Translations under genes and position numbers: made by a program | The notes under the pieces: generated by a model | The model's database searches: none | The model's input: the letters and a program-made list of their open reading frames with translations, nothing else | What the model was told of the DNA's origin: nothing | Source of the DNA: Plectrocnemia conspersa | Lineage: Eukaryota > Arthropoda > Insecta > Trichoptera > Polycentropodidae | Direction of reading: 5' to 3' | DNA: 64,000 nt | Assembly: GCA_009617715.1 (NCBI GenBank) | Contig: VTFK01000220.1 | Location: forward strand, 248,001-312,000 | In this document: piece after piece, positions 49,831-61,946 of the stretch | Position numbering within the stretch: position 1 is the stretch's first letter | How the letters are laid out: each line of letters opens with the position of its first letter

Positions 49831-50292
49831 GGATGCGGAGAAATAAAAATGTGAGATTTATATTTTGTCATTATCGACACATGACTGTTTTAATGATGGT
49901 CATTTTTTAAAAAAGATGAGAGTGGAAGATTGTCATTTTAAATATTAGAAACTTGGCAAAACTTTTTTAAGTTACCATTAAATTTGTTGCCGAGAATAAA
50001 GAATCAGTATATTATTAAAAAAAATGTAATTAAATATACCTACAAAAAATATATATTTTATTTGTAATGAACATTCAAAAACGATGAAATATTCGCCGCG
50101 TTACAGAACTAAACTCCAAAATGAATTGTCGCGTGGAAAGGGTTTAAATAGCATATGTTCAAAGTTTAAAATGTCTTTATTGGTGACTCAATTTCTTCAC
50201 ATAAACATTAAAACTATATACTTTAATTATTAAATTATTGTATTTAGTTAAATAAACATAGGCTATAAATAAAGAGCATTTAATTGCTAATG

Positions 50293-50345
50293 CAGTGCTT
50301 CTCAACCTTTTAATAAAATAGATAAGTGGCCATTTTATAAAACAG
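50293..50345 (+). mobile_element. hAT-like terminal repeat, isolated
   Basis: CAGTGCTTCTCAACCTTTT at 50293-50311 is close to the hAT-type ends at 4071 and 37840. The sequence degrades after about 50 bp. No partner end was found; probably a deletion remnant. Confidence 0.4.
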
Positions 50346-50439
50346 AGAGTCACATGCATAACCTATATACATATATACACTATTATGCTGGTCTATAAGT
50401 AGTCAGAATATATGTATAAAAAATCACTTAGGATTGTCC

Positions 50440-51000
50440 ACCAAATGACCATTTATTGTACAGCTTCGAAAGTGTGTCTCGTGTTGTGATCGTTCGGTAT
50501 AGTATTCGCGTGTCTCCCAGGAGGTCCGGCACGCAAAGGACTCTTCGTCCAAACAAGACAAACTACTAAATTATCGTCGGCAACAAACAGGACATTGTGT
50601 GCGCTCGGGTCCCCGATGGCCGGGGGACCGCATTTGTATGCCGATTTAAATACAACAGCTAGCCGATACAAAATGATGTTTTATGACTTTATTCACCGAG
50701 CGAAAGAATAATATGTTTATTATTCATGCGCCCGGGACAAATATTGATGTCTCCGTCATAGCGCCCGATGCCCATATTTGGCCGCCGCTGACTGGCCGCC
50801 GTTCGTCAAAAATCAATTATACATTCAAACTGATCATTTCTGCACAGGGTGTTTAAATTTTTTCCCCCCGTTAATGAAGAATTCATCCTATCGACAGCTA
50901 TATGACTTGGTATTAATGAGTGTATTACGTCCACCTCCTCTCCCAGTGTATTACGTCCGCCAGAAGCAATGCCGGTATTTACTCAATCATCAGTATTTTG
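50440..51000. promoter_or_regulatory. Prominent GC-rich island, candidate enhancer or silencer
   Basis: One of the most distinctive islands. GGTCCCC (50608-50614) pairs with GGGGACC (50623-50629) in a compact GC hairpin. TTTTATGAC at 50679-50687 is a posterior-Hox/Caudal-type word followed by TTTATT. GCGCCCGGGACAAATATTG and a repeated GGCCGCCG (near 50781 and 50795) follow. Short frames on both strands lack domains. After 50840 the sequence is more mixed, with ATTACGTCC repeated (50924 and 50952). Confidence 0.5.
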
Positions 51001-51250
51001 TATAATAATTAGATCTATGATTTATATAACGAATCTTTATGTACCAATATGTTTCACTATCTCCACAACTGTAGCTTATATTACGGTAATATACTAAATT
51101 AAAACCAACGAAGTAATTTTTGTTTTAGCAGAAGTGAATATTTTACGTCTACAAATATTGTAAAAGTAATGGTAATAAATGCGGTAAAAAGAAAACATTT
51201 ACAAATTAATTGCCTATTCAGTAGTGGTCTGTGAGTTTTACGACCCAGTA

Positions 51251-52114
51251 GAGTACGCTCGGGATAAGGATTCCGGTTTGTTATTGTGTGCGTGAACTGT
51301 GTGGCTCAAAACAATTTTGCTCACAATATTTAATTTTTTTATTTTAAAAGAAAATATATGTTTATTTAACATACATAGATCTGAGCTAAGTTGAAAATTT
51401 CAACGGATAATTAAAAATATATTATATAATCGAAGAAACCAGACATTGATGTCATTAATTAAATATTTGCAAAATTCAAAATTTTTCACTAGTCAAAAAA
51501 AGAATGAAGTCTTTAGCTATTCTTCAAAAGCAAAAAGATATAAAATGCGGAAAGAAATTATTCGCAGATTGTTTAATGGCTCGACGACTCTATTAAATCA
51601 TTAGAATCCATTGAATAAATTAAAAAGTTATCATTGGCGCAACGATAAGAATAATAACTTTTTTAAACCTTACAGAGAATAGTGTAAAAAAAGCAACAAC
51701 GAACGGATTAATAAAAAAAATTTATAATATTTTAATCCACGGGTAAGAGAACGAATAACTTATATTTGAAGCCTTGATATCAATTAATCCAGATATGCCC
51801 AAGAAATTTTGTTCTCTTAAAATTTCATTTATAAATAAAAAACAGTGTCACGAGTTTAGTGACCTACCCATGGGACAGTGGGAATATCTGGGTTAAACCA
51901 ATATCAACACAAAATTATTTAAAATAAATCACTAGAGAAGATCGAACTTCTGTGCCACACTGCACTTTTAATGACGAATACCAGCGTTGACGAATCAGCG
52001 ACTGTCCTTAAAAGAGAAAGCGAGACAATGAAGTACACGCTATATCGTTTCCCCCTCTCATATACATGTACACGCACACAATAACAAACCTGCATCCTTA
52101 TCCCGAGCGTACTC
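51251..52114. mobile_element. Terminal-inverted-repeat DNA element with TA target duplication
   Basis: Bases 51251-51294 and the reverse complement of 52071-52114 match at 42 of 44 positions. Both arms begin GAGTACGCTCGGGATAAGG at the outer end. TA immediately flanks each side (51249-51250 and 52115-52116), consistent with a TA target duplication. The 776 bp between the arms encode no transposase, so it is a non-autonomous element. The terminus is not the usual CACTG of Tc1 or CCC of piggyBac, so I do not assign a superfamily. Confidence 0.8.
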
Positions 52115-55100
52115 TATCTAGGTATGTACTGGCGAAACAATACAATATTTTCGCCGCCAAATCTAAAACCCGCCAAAAATATAAATAGTTATATTTTTAA
52201 ATGCCAAGTTTTTGTCACATCTGCACATTTTATTTCTATGTTAATTTTGTCAAATTATAACACGTATCAAAACTTTGATTACCTTAATTGATTATTATGT
52301 TTTTCATGTTATGTCATAATAAAAAAAAATAGTACATTATTATAAATATATAAAAAATATTAAATAATACACCTAAAATGTATAATATAATAAAAGTCGA
52401 TCTGGAGAACCGTGTTTTTAACGAAAAATAAAAAACAAAATACCTTTTTTACTCATTTAAGCAATAAAGTCTTATCTGCCACGATAGTATTTTAGTATTA
52501 AAAGATTAAAATATTAAAAGATATTTCGATTCCAAACATAATGGATATAACTCAGAATAAACTTCGGAAGCCCGATCAAAAGCAGCAGATAACTAAGTCA
52601 CAATTTATTCTCACGACAAAATACATTTACTCGGATAACTAAGGAACAAAAAGATACTACAAAAGCGAGTTATGCAATTACCTATATAATTTTAAAGAGA
52701 AATAAACCATTTACTGAATTTGACTGTATGATTGTAGCCGCTGATATTGTATGTTCAAGTATTAAAAACCAATTATAAAATATAAGGTTATCTCGAAAAA
52801 TTGTTTACACTTCTATACATTTAATTCTACGTTTACACGTAGAATTCAATGTATCGAATTTTTTATTGCTTAATTAATTCATTGGTGTTTATATAATGTA
52901 CATAATGATGCATTGAAAAAATATAATTAATCATAATAGTCAAAATGAAAATTTTTTAGTAGAATTTTAATACGCAAACTATTTTAGTAGTATTTTCTAG
53001 TGTGAAAATATCAATCTGTTGCTTGATAAGTTTTAAAGAATAGTATAAAAAGTGTCATGTAAATTATGTGAAAGGCATTATATTAAATGATTTGTAGAAA
53101 ATATATAGTACCCTCTTTAATTTCGGGTTCTTCGGTGAAAATGCAATTAAAGTCCTGAATTACAAATTTTGAACAGAAACTTAATGAATGCAATTTATAA
53201 AATAACTAAATTATTTATATAGAACGCAATAAAATAACTGGTTAAACACAGATAAAAAACGCTATTATAACACAGTTTACGGAGCATATTATCTGGGGGC
53301 ACAGACCCATTATTGCCGTGGTGCGCGGATAAGGTATTCTTCTGTAAGCTACCATAAATGTAAATTTTAAAACACTATTGATTTTGTCAAAATAATGCTA
53401 TTGAATTTTTAATTATATTCTAATAAAGATATTAATTGTGAAAAGTGTTTATCGTAAAAAGCTTTTGATTTTATTACTGTAGGTGTAAATACTCTTAATT
53501 TGTTCATCAAAGCTTAGTGAGTAGGCTAACTTTATTTATAATTAATAAATAATTAACATTTTGTCTTAGGTGTGTATTTTATTGCGTTACAAATTTTTTT
53601 TTTCAATTATCACCTTCGAATTTATTAAAGTCAATTTTGCAAACCATTTAACAAGAGATTAATTTCCTGTTTAGATTGATTTTTATTTTAGAGGTTGTCC
53701 TTAAAGGCTTTGATTCTTTAATTATTTAATTTCGTACATCGAAGTATTTAAAAAGTATTGTAGTATTTTGTAGGAAAAGTGTATCGATATAGCGCAGATG
53801 AAAATAATGTTTCATGTTTAAACAGTATTTAGTAAAGTATTCATTTTCAATGGTCTCAATTTTCGCTGTAACAGTCTCATCTGATTTAAAAAAGTCTGAT
53901 ATATAATTCTCTAGAATACTACCATATTTTTTTATGAGTATATTTTGGATCTCTAATTGTCATAATATATAAAATAATATTTATTATGAAAGGCAATAAT
54001 GTTCCAAAGAAATGGTTTTCTGTTATTTTTAAAAATTAATGAATTTTAAAATTGAAAAAATTGCGCTTTTTGCCTTCTAGTTAGTTCATGCGGTACCTAT
54101 TTTTACATTTTTATGGCATACATGTGTCGTAAAATTATTATAGAAAAAACTTGTAATAATACTGCAAGTATCCTATTTTTTTATAATAGCTTCAACAACG
54201 TCTCTTTAATATTTGTTTTTATCAACAACAGATAGAGGTTTTTACGTGGCTTATATTAAAAAAATTAAACAAACGTTTTACAGTACTCTCGTTAAATCTC
54301 TGCGCTTCTTTATATTTAAATTTAAATTATATGTAAATATTTTGTCAAACATCATAATGCGCTCGAGCAAAAAAAAATAAATATGGTTATTTACTATAAA
54401 CGGTTTGTACCAATCACGGTCCATTTAAAAAAAAATAATTAATGAAATCTATGTCATCTGCATATGCCAATATTTTTATAATTGACAAATCTAGATTTAA
54501 TAAAATTTTAGAAAACATCCTGTATGTTTTATATGATATAGTCATGCTTTATAATATTATTCTGATAGATCCATAATACAATAAATTGGACGTTTGCAGT
54601 CGGCGGCTTTGCATGAGACTCGATCCTAAACGAAAATTTATGTATTATGAGATAAAAAAAGGTTTGATTATGAGACGTTTTGACAACGATGTAAACATGA
54701 GAATTTCAGAGTGAATACGTAGCGTTTTTGTCGTCTAGAAATATAAATGAAATATTTGTGATAACGCAGTTTTATACATTAAACATTATAGGAAAGTAGA
54801 GTACATAATACAAAGTGAGTCACTAAAGCATTTCTTGTCTCTATCGATTCTTTAACACTGAATAATTTAATATTTTAACACGCTTCTTATAACCCTTGGT
54901 TGCTCCCTAAAGAGATTTATTAAAGAACCTTTCAAAGGCCTATTGAATTTAAATATACATATTTTTTATTCATTATACGCATTTATATTAAGCTTAGGTG
55001 TTATATTTAAAATGATCCTTGAATTTGAGTGGTTTATTATCTGCATTAAATTAAGTTAAAAAAGTTCTATTCCTGTCAAAATTAGATATAATGATATTTA

Positions 55101-56044
55101 GTGACATTTACCAGTATATACTATAACTATAATAAATGTATTTTTATTAGAAAATTAATCAATAATAAAAAAAAAAACTCAGAGTGTGCCGTTTTTAATT
55201 TGTTGATGTACTTGACTTAACACTTTATAAAGCTCTATGCATTTTAAGGTTATTGATGTTTAGTCTTATGTTTTAGAATTAAAATTATAATTTCAATATT
55301 TACAAATTTGTCCGAAAAACGACATAACTAATAAATTACGTATGTTTCTCCACAGATTTTTAATGCAATGTGAATTTGGACATTTTAAACAGATATCTAA
55401 AAATATAATATTATCAGGTAAATATGGCTTTTTTGCTCTACAGTATTGTTTAATTTATTGAATTTATAATTTTCGCTTTTATGTTAAATATGAATTGCAT
55501 TGAAATTATATCAGAGTGTTTTTTATATATACTTAAATCAGTATCTTTACAGTAAAAAAATCAAAATAAATAAATGTATCTTAAATGCTTATTAAATTAA
55601 AATTTATTTCAAATGCATGCAATAAATTTAAATTAAATTTAAGTATTTTAAAAAAAAAATACTTTGTGATATTTTTTTTTAATAATTTATAAAGTTAATA
55701 TTTTTTTATTTATAAAACAAGAAATATAATACAGCACAAAAATAATAATAAAAATACTTACAAAATATGACATAAATAGAATAAAGAAAAAGTATAAATT
55801 AATATAATTTAGGTACAATCATGTTATTTATATAATTGTATATGTTAATAAAAAAAAATATTTATTATCTTGACTTTGCAGCAAAAATATTCGTTATGTG
55901 AATTTAAAAAAATCTTTATCGAAAATATTCTGCGTGAGTAATATGTAGCATGTATTAGAATTAATTGATATTTAGTTCATTACAAATAAACTGATCCACT
56001 CTGTACAACGTATCAGATGTAGGCGTATGTATTAGTGATATAAT
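52115..56044. other. Long AT-rich stretch
   Basis: Nearly 4 kb with no gene or transposon recognised. It contains an 18-bp-stem hairpin at 52815-52854 (listed separately), a small mixed patch at 53280-53335 (ATTGCCGTGGTGCGCGG) and another at 54595-54735. Confidence 0.5.
52815..52854. repeat. 18-bp-stem hairpin with 4-base loop
   Basis: 52815-52832 and 52837-52854 are reverse complements with one mismatch, separated by TTAC. The left arm starts ATACATTTAATTC. The loop is too small for a microRNA precursor. Confidence 0.85.
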
Positions 56045-56260
56045 ATATGTATGTTCATAAAGTGGTGAGAGTTAGCTAGTCCTAGTCTCGAGGGGGTCTC
56101 AATATAGTGAAATTCTTTCATGAATTCCATACACAGTGGGACCCCGAATCTGTCTCTCTGCCCAATTCACAACGAGCGGTCATCGTCTTGGGGTCCGAAT
56201 AGACCCCTACCGACTATTGGCCGACGTCACGCGCAATAAGAAAACAATCAATTTTAACAA
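56045..56260. promoter_or_regulatory. GC-richer island with repeated GGGGTC/GACCCC words
   Basis: GAGGGGGTCTC near 56090, GGGACCCCGAATC near 56140, GGGGTCCGAATAGACCCC near 56191. The second and third can pair with each other. The first resembles a word near 35092 beside a hAT end, so part of this block could be transposon-derived. No coding frame. Confidence 0.35.
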
Positions 56261-57034
56261 TCTTAATTTATTACCAAGCAATGGATATTAATATGCGGAC
56301 GTCGTGGAATTTTGTGTGGTGCCAAAATCTAGCGTTATATATATTTTCATACCTATCGAACAATAATAATCGGTATAATTATATTAAATATAATAATTAG
56401 AATATATTGCGATACAAAATTTCAATTATAAGCTTATTTATAATACAATGTAATGATCTTATAATTGAGATGTGCCCAACGCTTTTATTTTTAGTGCATT
56501 GAGCTGGTTCAATTTGTATTATTTCATTTTAATAAATGATGATTTTTTTCTTTCTATTATATGTATTATTTTTATGTGTATTGTCATAATAATATGTATT
56601 GTTTTCACCATTGTGACATTGAGATAAGGGTCTTTACTTAATATGAATAAATAAATATAAATACTTAGATCCTCTATCGATATGAAACTAAATAATTACA
56701 ATGTTTTGTATATATACATTTAAAAAATATAAATATTTATTATATCAATTTAGCTAAGTTAAAAGCCACTTATATTATTTTTTTATTTATATCAAAAATA
56801 TTTATTATTATAATATTAAGGTAAAAATACAAATCAGCTATATTATATGGTGACATCTTGTGATGAAGAAATGTTATTAAAATATATAAATACGCACACT
56901 GATCTTTTTTCGTAATTTTAAGGTAAATAAAGATCTAGCTCAGTTGTTCAGACTTAAATACAAAATTGTTTATAGCTACATTTATATTGTATTATATATG
57001 TATATATATACATATTTGTGAACACAGTATAAGC
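56261..57034. other. AT-rich background
   Basis: Nothing recognised. Confidence 0.5.
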
Positions 57035-57440
57035 CGTCCGTTGTACGAAACTGTGTTTTGCCCCATGGAGGTTTTGTTTGTTTTACGCTCCCCGGGGAGG
57101 TCAACTTTTGTCCCCCGCGGCGACTTCCTTCCTCCAACAAGCCACTTACTAACATCCACAAACGGATCGAAAGAGATGAACACAGCGATACAACCTCGGG
57201 AGAAAGAAAGCAAACGAGAGGCTGTGTGGATTTTTATTTTAGTTTTTTTATTTGCAGTAAAAAAAGAACAACTCTACATACATTAATAATACAACAATGC
57301 TTCGTCGCGAATTAAGTTGCAAAAAGCGAAATAGGCGACGATGGTACAAAGTGGGATTTGCGAATAAAACGCAAATTTATTGCACACGGGCAGGTGACCT
57401 TGTCGTATTAAGATGTAACCAACAGTGACTGGATTACCAA
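57035..57440. promoter_or_regulatory. GC-rich island, candidate regulatory DNA
   Basis: About 400 bp starting near GCCGTCCGTTGTACG. It contains the 12-bp palindrome CTCCCCGGGGAG at 57088-57099 beside TTTTACGC, CCCCCGCGGCGAC near 57112, and a small hairpin ATTTGCG/CGCAAAT near 57356-57376. Three overlapping frames (up to 106 codons) span it on both strands, as expected in GC-rich DNA. None has a recognisable domain. Confidence 0.4.
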
Positions 57441-58064
57441 CATACCATATCAACACCCTTCAAATAAAAAAAATAGTTCTAAATAAATGTATTTAAAATT
57501 TAATAAATATTATGCATTGTTCTTTTTAAATGAATATGTATTTTAAATAATATATAAAGTATTTGTTTTGGCAATGAAATAGCATACACGTCACAAACCT
57601 GAAAAATTACCTTTTCATTTATAATATACGGCTCCAATTTAACATAATCATTTATCTAGTTTAAAATATATCCAGTTTTAAATACACACTATTTTAAATT
57701 CCAATAAAATAATAAAATACACAAATAAAATAACTCTTTTCTTACCATCAATTTTAATTTAAACCCTTAAAAAAATATTAACTTCGAACGCCAACGGCTT
57801 ACACAAAAATAAATCAAAAATTTTAATAACGTTTTTCAATTAAAAAACAAATAACTATTACTCTTATTTTAAAAAATATTTAAAATATATATTTTTTTTT
57901 AAATATAATATAATTTATACTAAAACCGCATTTAAAGTTTATAAAAATCTTTATGGAACTAGACCCAAGATTAGGATTGATGCGTATTTATAAATCCTAC
58001 TGGAATTGTAGAGCATTAAACGAAATGAGTTGAATAAAAATCAAAATTTAAATTTCACATCATT
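57441..58064. other. AT-rich background
   Basis: Nothing recognised. Confidence 0.5.
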
Positions 58065-58140
58065 TTCGGCCCTGCCAAGGGGGCGGGGAGGGGGAGAGAT
58101 TCCATTCTCTTTGAAAGGCCAGACTCTGGAAAAAATCATA
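58065..58140. promoter_or_regulatory. Isolated GC box and G-tract
   Basis: AAGGGGGCGGGGAGGGGGAG at about 58078-58097 has three G-tracts of four to five bases and an Sp/KLF-type GC box. It is extreme for this AT-rich context. It may form a G-rich secondary structure, though a fourth full tract is lacking. Confidence 0.4.
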
Positions 58141-58504
58141 GCAAGGATTAATGCATAAAAATTGACCTTAAATATTGAATCTGAATACTGTACTGCGCTC
58201 TCCTGATACATATATTTAAATATTATTATAATAAGCTATCTAACAAATATAATCGATATAGAAGTTTAAAATTATCTTTATTTTGCCTATAACCCAGTAA
58301 TATTATTATTTAAATTAAACAAATAATTTCCATTCTATATCAAGGAGTCTCTCACATATCCTATCAGCCTTACAATGCAATTTTCTCATTTACTAATCAT
58401 ATAAAACAATTAATAAAACGTTGCATAGTTAAAAATAAAAAATATGAACCAAATGAAACATGAAAATACACAAATTAAATAATGTATTTATTAAAACATC
58501 ATTG

Positions 58505-59260
58505 TTACCTGATAGGTTGAATTATGGCATCACAGTGGATAAAAGTGTGGCGACTGTCGACCACCATGAATAGTAACGGGCAAAAAAAGGGCAATTGTCT
58601 CATTGTACCAAGAATGTTCACTGTTAATAATGAGACAAACATCATGGCACAAGAGGGATTTCTTTTGACCACACAACACTGGTCGTTAAGAGTATCCCTT
58701 TTGTGACCAAACGGTGCGGATGCAATTAATCATCACGACAGCAAATCCTTTCCGTAGAATTCGAAAGTCGGAGCAAGCAAAAACTCGCTTCCAAATATGC
58801 AACATCCGATTTCTCGAATTCTACGAAGCGACTCCAGCGATTGGCTAGCGTGATTGGCCAGCAAGGGTGCATCCCCTAAAAGAATGTAAGCCCGGACTCC
58901 GACGAGGAGACGGCAGTTGATCCGCAGTGGACACAAGACCTTGGTAGAGAGCCCGAGGCAGTCAAGCGAGACGCTGAGGCACGAGACAAGAGAGCGGAAT
59001 CAGCGGTAGTCGAGCTACCAGCAGCCTTCCTGAGGAACCAGCCACGCGCCTCCACCTGACACTGCTGGCACCTGTCGCATGCAGCTTGAGCCATCCTGAG
59101 CATCATCAACTGCACGAACTCCGACATCACGAGAAACGTCACGCCGTATTCGTCCATTAACAAACTTGTAAATATAAAATAATAAACAGTCTAATAGGAT
59201 TCGACCAGGAGTCTCATTGGCCGCGAGGTCAACCACCCCTAGGGTTACGCTCCCTAAAAA
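58505..59260. promoter_or_regulatory. Largest GC-rich island; possible conserved or coding element
   Basis: About 750 bp of near-balanced composition. On the minus strand the frame 59163-58876 (95 codons) reads DEYGVTFLVMSEFVQLMMLR and continues with a CDRCQQCQ motif, then becomes serine/alanine-rich. It is followed within the frame by a pyrimidine tract ending TTACATTCTTTTAG. Another minus frame to 58733 reads LGDAPLLANHASQSLESLRR. A 60-codon plus frame begins at 58524. None matches a family I know, and they overlap, so coding is unproven. TTGTCTCATT and AATGAGACAA near 58595-58640 form a 10-bp stem. Confidence 0.35.
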
Positions 59261-60720
59261 AGCATTAAACATATAACAATTAAAAAAATATTTATAAATC
59301 AAGACTGCTGAAAGTAATTAATTACCACCGCATAAAAAATCTTTATATAATACTTTTTTAACCATAAGCTTTGAAACACATATAAAATGTATTTTATTAT
59401 ATTTTTTATAGTATTAAAAAAAATAATCTTAAAACAAATTGCCGTCATCTGAATCATGTGAGCAAATATATATTTCTTGATAGTGGTGAATAGATCATAA
59501 AATAAATAAAATAAAATCTCATAAAATTTTTATTTTTTAAAAATTCTAAAATTATTTAAGAAGCTTAAATGTAGGCTTCGAATTCAAACCATCATATTTT
59601 TAAGAACTTATACTTCATACTTAAACACATTATTGTATGCCAAATCTACAATACTACTACAACTTTTTATATGCTTTAATCGAAAGAGGCAGTTCAATAA
59701 ATATATTTGAATATTATTTTATATTTCATTTTAATCTTTTATAAAATAATAAAATACTTGACCTAAAAAAACAATAATAATAAATTTAATTACGATCCAT
59801 TTACATTACAAACGAGCGCACCATAACCGCACGCTTAACTAGCTATTATCGTAAATTATTATAATAAATAAAAATACACACAATAAAAATTAAACAATAA
59901 AACGAAATAAAAACGCAATGAAATCCAATACGTTTCAATTTTATCATTCAATAAAAATAAACACGGCATAATGAAGATATAATACCTACAACACACACGA
60001 ACGAGCGTTCGCGTTTATTTTCTCGAAACGAAGGCGAGATACGTTTCGATCCACAACGAAAAGAATAAAAATAAAACCCACTTGGATATTTTATGTGATG
60101 GTTTGTTCGTATGTGTGTGTAAGAAATAATCTTGTGTATATCCAATTACACCGTGTTAAATATGTTATTATTGTTTGTTATATTCGTCGCTCGCCCTTAA
60201 AAGGGGATAATGTGTAAATATAACGTTACAAAACGTGACGCTAATCGATGTTATGATGGGTTAAAACATTAAATAAATAAAAGTAATCATGTCTTGTGCT
60301 CAGCATCTTTCGCTGTATTATTGTCAGTCAACGACATTTAAAACTAATGTGAGAAGACCATGTTACTTAAACATATGAACAGATTGATTTTTCTTGTGCA
60401 ATTATTACGCAATAAGTCAGTAGAAATTATTTTTTATTTATACAATGAACACAAATTTTTACATAATATTTTTTTTTTCTTGCATGGCTTTTATCAGGTA
60501 TTACAGAAAATATTATTATTTTTATACATTCTTTGAAATCTATATAATCTAATAATGGTTTATTCTTTAATTTATTTTTCTAAATCATCTGTAATTCATA
60601 TTCTCAAGCATTGTGTATCCAAATATCTTATAAATATCGCGAGGTTAATAAAGTCTGAATTCAAATTGCTAAAAGCTAGCTTTTAAAATTTAAGCTGGTC
60701 TCAAAAATAAGTACTTACAT
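59261..60720. other. AT-rich background with weak mixed patch at 59990-60260
   Basis: Mixed CG words cluster near 60000-60060 (CGAACGAGCGTTCGCG) and 60185-60250. The first is partly palindromic. No coding frame or repeat recognised. Confidence 0.4.
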
Positions 60721-60723
60721 CTT

Positions 60724-60789
60724 CAGACCAGAATTAAATTCGTGAAGTTCTATGTCTGCTCAGTGCTATTTTATGGATGCAGTACTTAA
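60724..60789 (+). pseudogene. LINE reverse-transcriptase scrap
   Basis: About 20 codons read TRIKFVKFYVCSVLFYGCST and then stop. This matches the 'IR.VKCYV.S.LLYG.E.W' motif downstream of the catalytic region in several LINE clades. Only a very short fragment remains, just upstream of the hAT insertion. Confidence 0.55.
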
Positions 60790-60854
60790 ATAATTTAATA
60801 CAATAATTATACTACTAGCTTTTGAAATGTAGCTAAAAGCTCCATGGACTAAGG

Positions 60855-61946
60855 CAGTGGTCGGCAAACTTATTGGCCGAAGAGCCAAATATGTACATTA
60901 CAACGATTCAAAATAGTTCTGAGAGCCAAATCTGTTTTTTAATTTAGTAAACCTTTATTATAATTTTAAACCTTCATTAAATTACAGGTACACTGAATAA
61001 AACTTGATTTCACACATAATAAAGATTTATTAGTTGATAAACAATAATATGAAAGTAAGGTATCCATAAATTTAAATCATGACAATGACTGACAAACACT
61101 TAATGCAAACAATGTCCTTGCATCTCCTTGGAAAGTTTCAGTAAATTAGGTTTATATGTTGTTGTTTTTGATTTTAGGCATGATTCCAGGTTCTCATCAA
61201 TAAGACAACTTTTCAGTTTACTCTTGATAAAGTTCATGCTTGAAAAGGTTTGTTCGCATTAATATGTAGAACCAAAAAGGGAAAGAACAGCAAACGCAAG
61301 TTTTTTCAGCGGATCTTAAGAGTCAGGAATACTATTCCAAACGTTGAAAATGATCATGACTTCATTCTCCAGGTCTTTCAAAGCAGACCACTTGTGTTGT
61401 GAACTAAGATGAGCAAAAGCGTTTTAAAACGTTCCCTCTTGATAACCATCGAACCTTGTTATGAAGCAGAAAATCAGCGTACTCACTCTTCATTTCAACT
61501 AAAAATTCTCTGAATTGACGATGATTAAGAGCTTTAGCTACAATGGAGTTGATGATCGTGATCACTAATCCCATAACTTTACTAATTTCTTCCGGAAATA
61601 TCTGCGCACAAAGCGCTTCTTGGTGAATAATGCAATGATAAACCAATATCTCGTAATTATTTTTTTCTTTCAAAATGGCAACAAACCCTTTTCTGACGCC
61701 AGTCATACTTTTGGCCCCGTCTGTAACCGCCAAGTACGCAGATTGACAGCTGTCATACTACTACGCTGCGCTGCGCCCTATCGGACGAAACAGATACTAC
61801 GTCAACGCTCACGTACACATTCAACGTTGCATGGAAAGGACACTCGACCAGAATTAGCGCCCGGGCCCGTGGATATTTGTGCCAGAGCCGCACTCAAAGA
61901 GCCAAAGAGCCGCATGCGGCTCCGGAGCCGCACTTTGCCGACCCTG
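60855..61946 (-). mobile_element. hAT transposon with 8-bp target duplication
   Basis: The left end starts CAGTGGTCGGCAAACT. The right end, reversed, starts CAGGGTCGGCAAAGTGCGGC. The exact 8-bp duplication GACTAAGG flanks both sides (60847-60854 and 61947-61954), as expected for hAT elements. Length is 1092 bp, much shorter than an autonomous hAT. The right subterminal region has repeated GAGCCGCA/GCGGCTC words. The minus strand contains the C-terminal half of a transposase; the N-terminal half is deleted. The undamaged target duplication suggests the boundaries have survived intact. Confidence 0.92.
61100..61733 (-). pseudogene. hAT transposase, C-terminal half, broken
   Basis: The minus frame 61733-61404 reads VTDGAKSMTG (catalytic-region motif), then YHCIIHQEALCAQ near residues 32-44 and NKVRWLSRGNVLKRF near residues 92-106. 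These are landmarks of hAT transposases of the GTF2IRD2/ZBED-related type. After a frameshift near 61410 the match resumes as PLKKLAFAVLSLFGSTY, a stop (61259-61261), CEQTFSSMNFIKSKLKSCL and then KEMQGHCLH to a stop at 61100. This is the hAT C-terminal dimerisation region. Another stop lies at 61316-61318. The reading frame is open upstream of 61733 only for a few codons, so the first methionine is not the true start. Confidence 0.92.

Noticed and set aside
56966..57315. Frames of 73-106 codons on both strands.
   Set aside because: Overlap in three frames within a GC island; the longest starts in AT-rich sequence encoding low-complexity residues.
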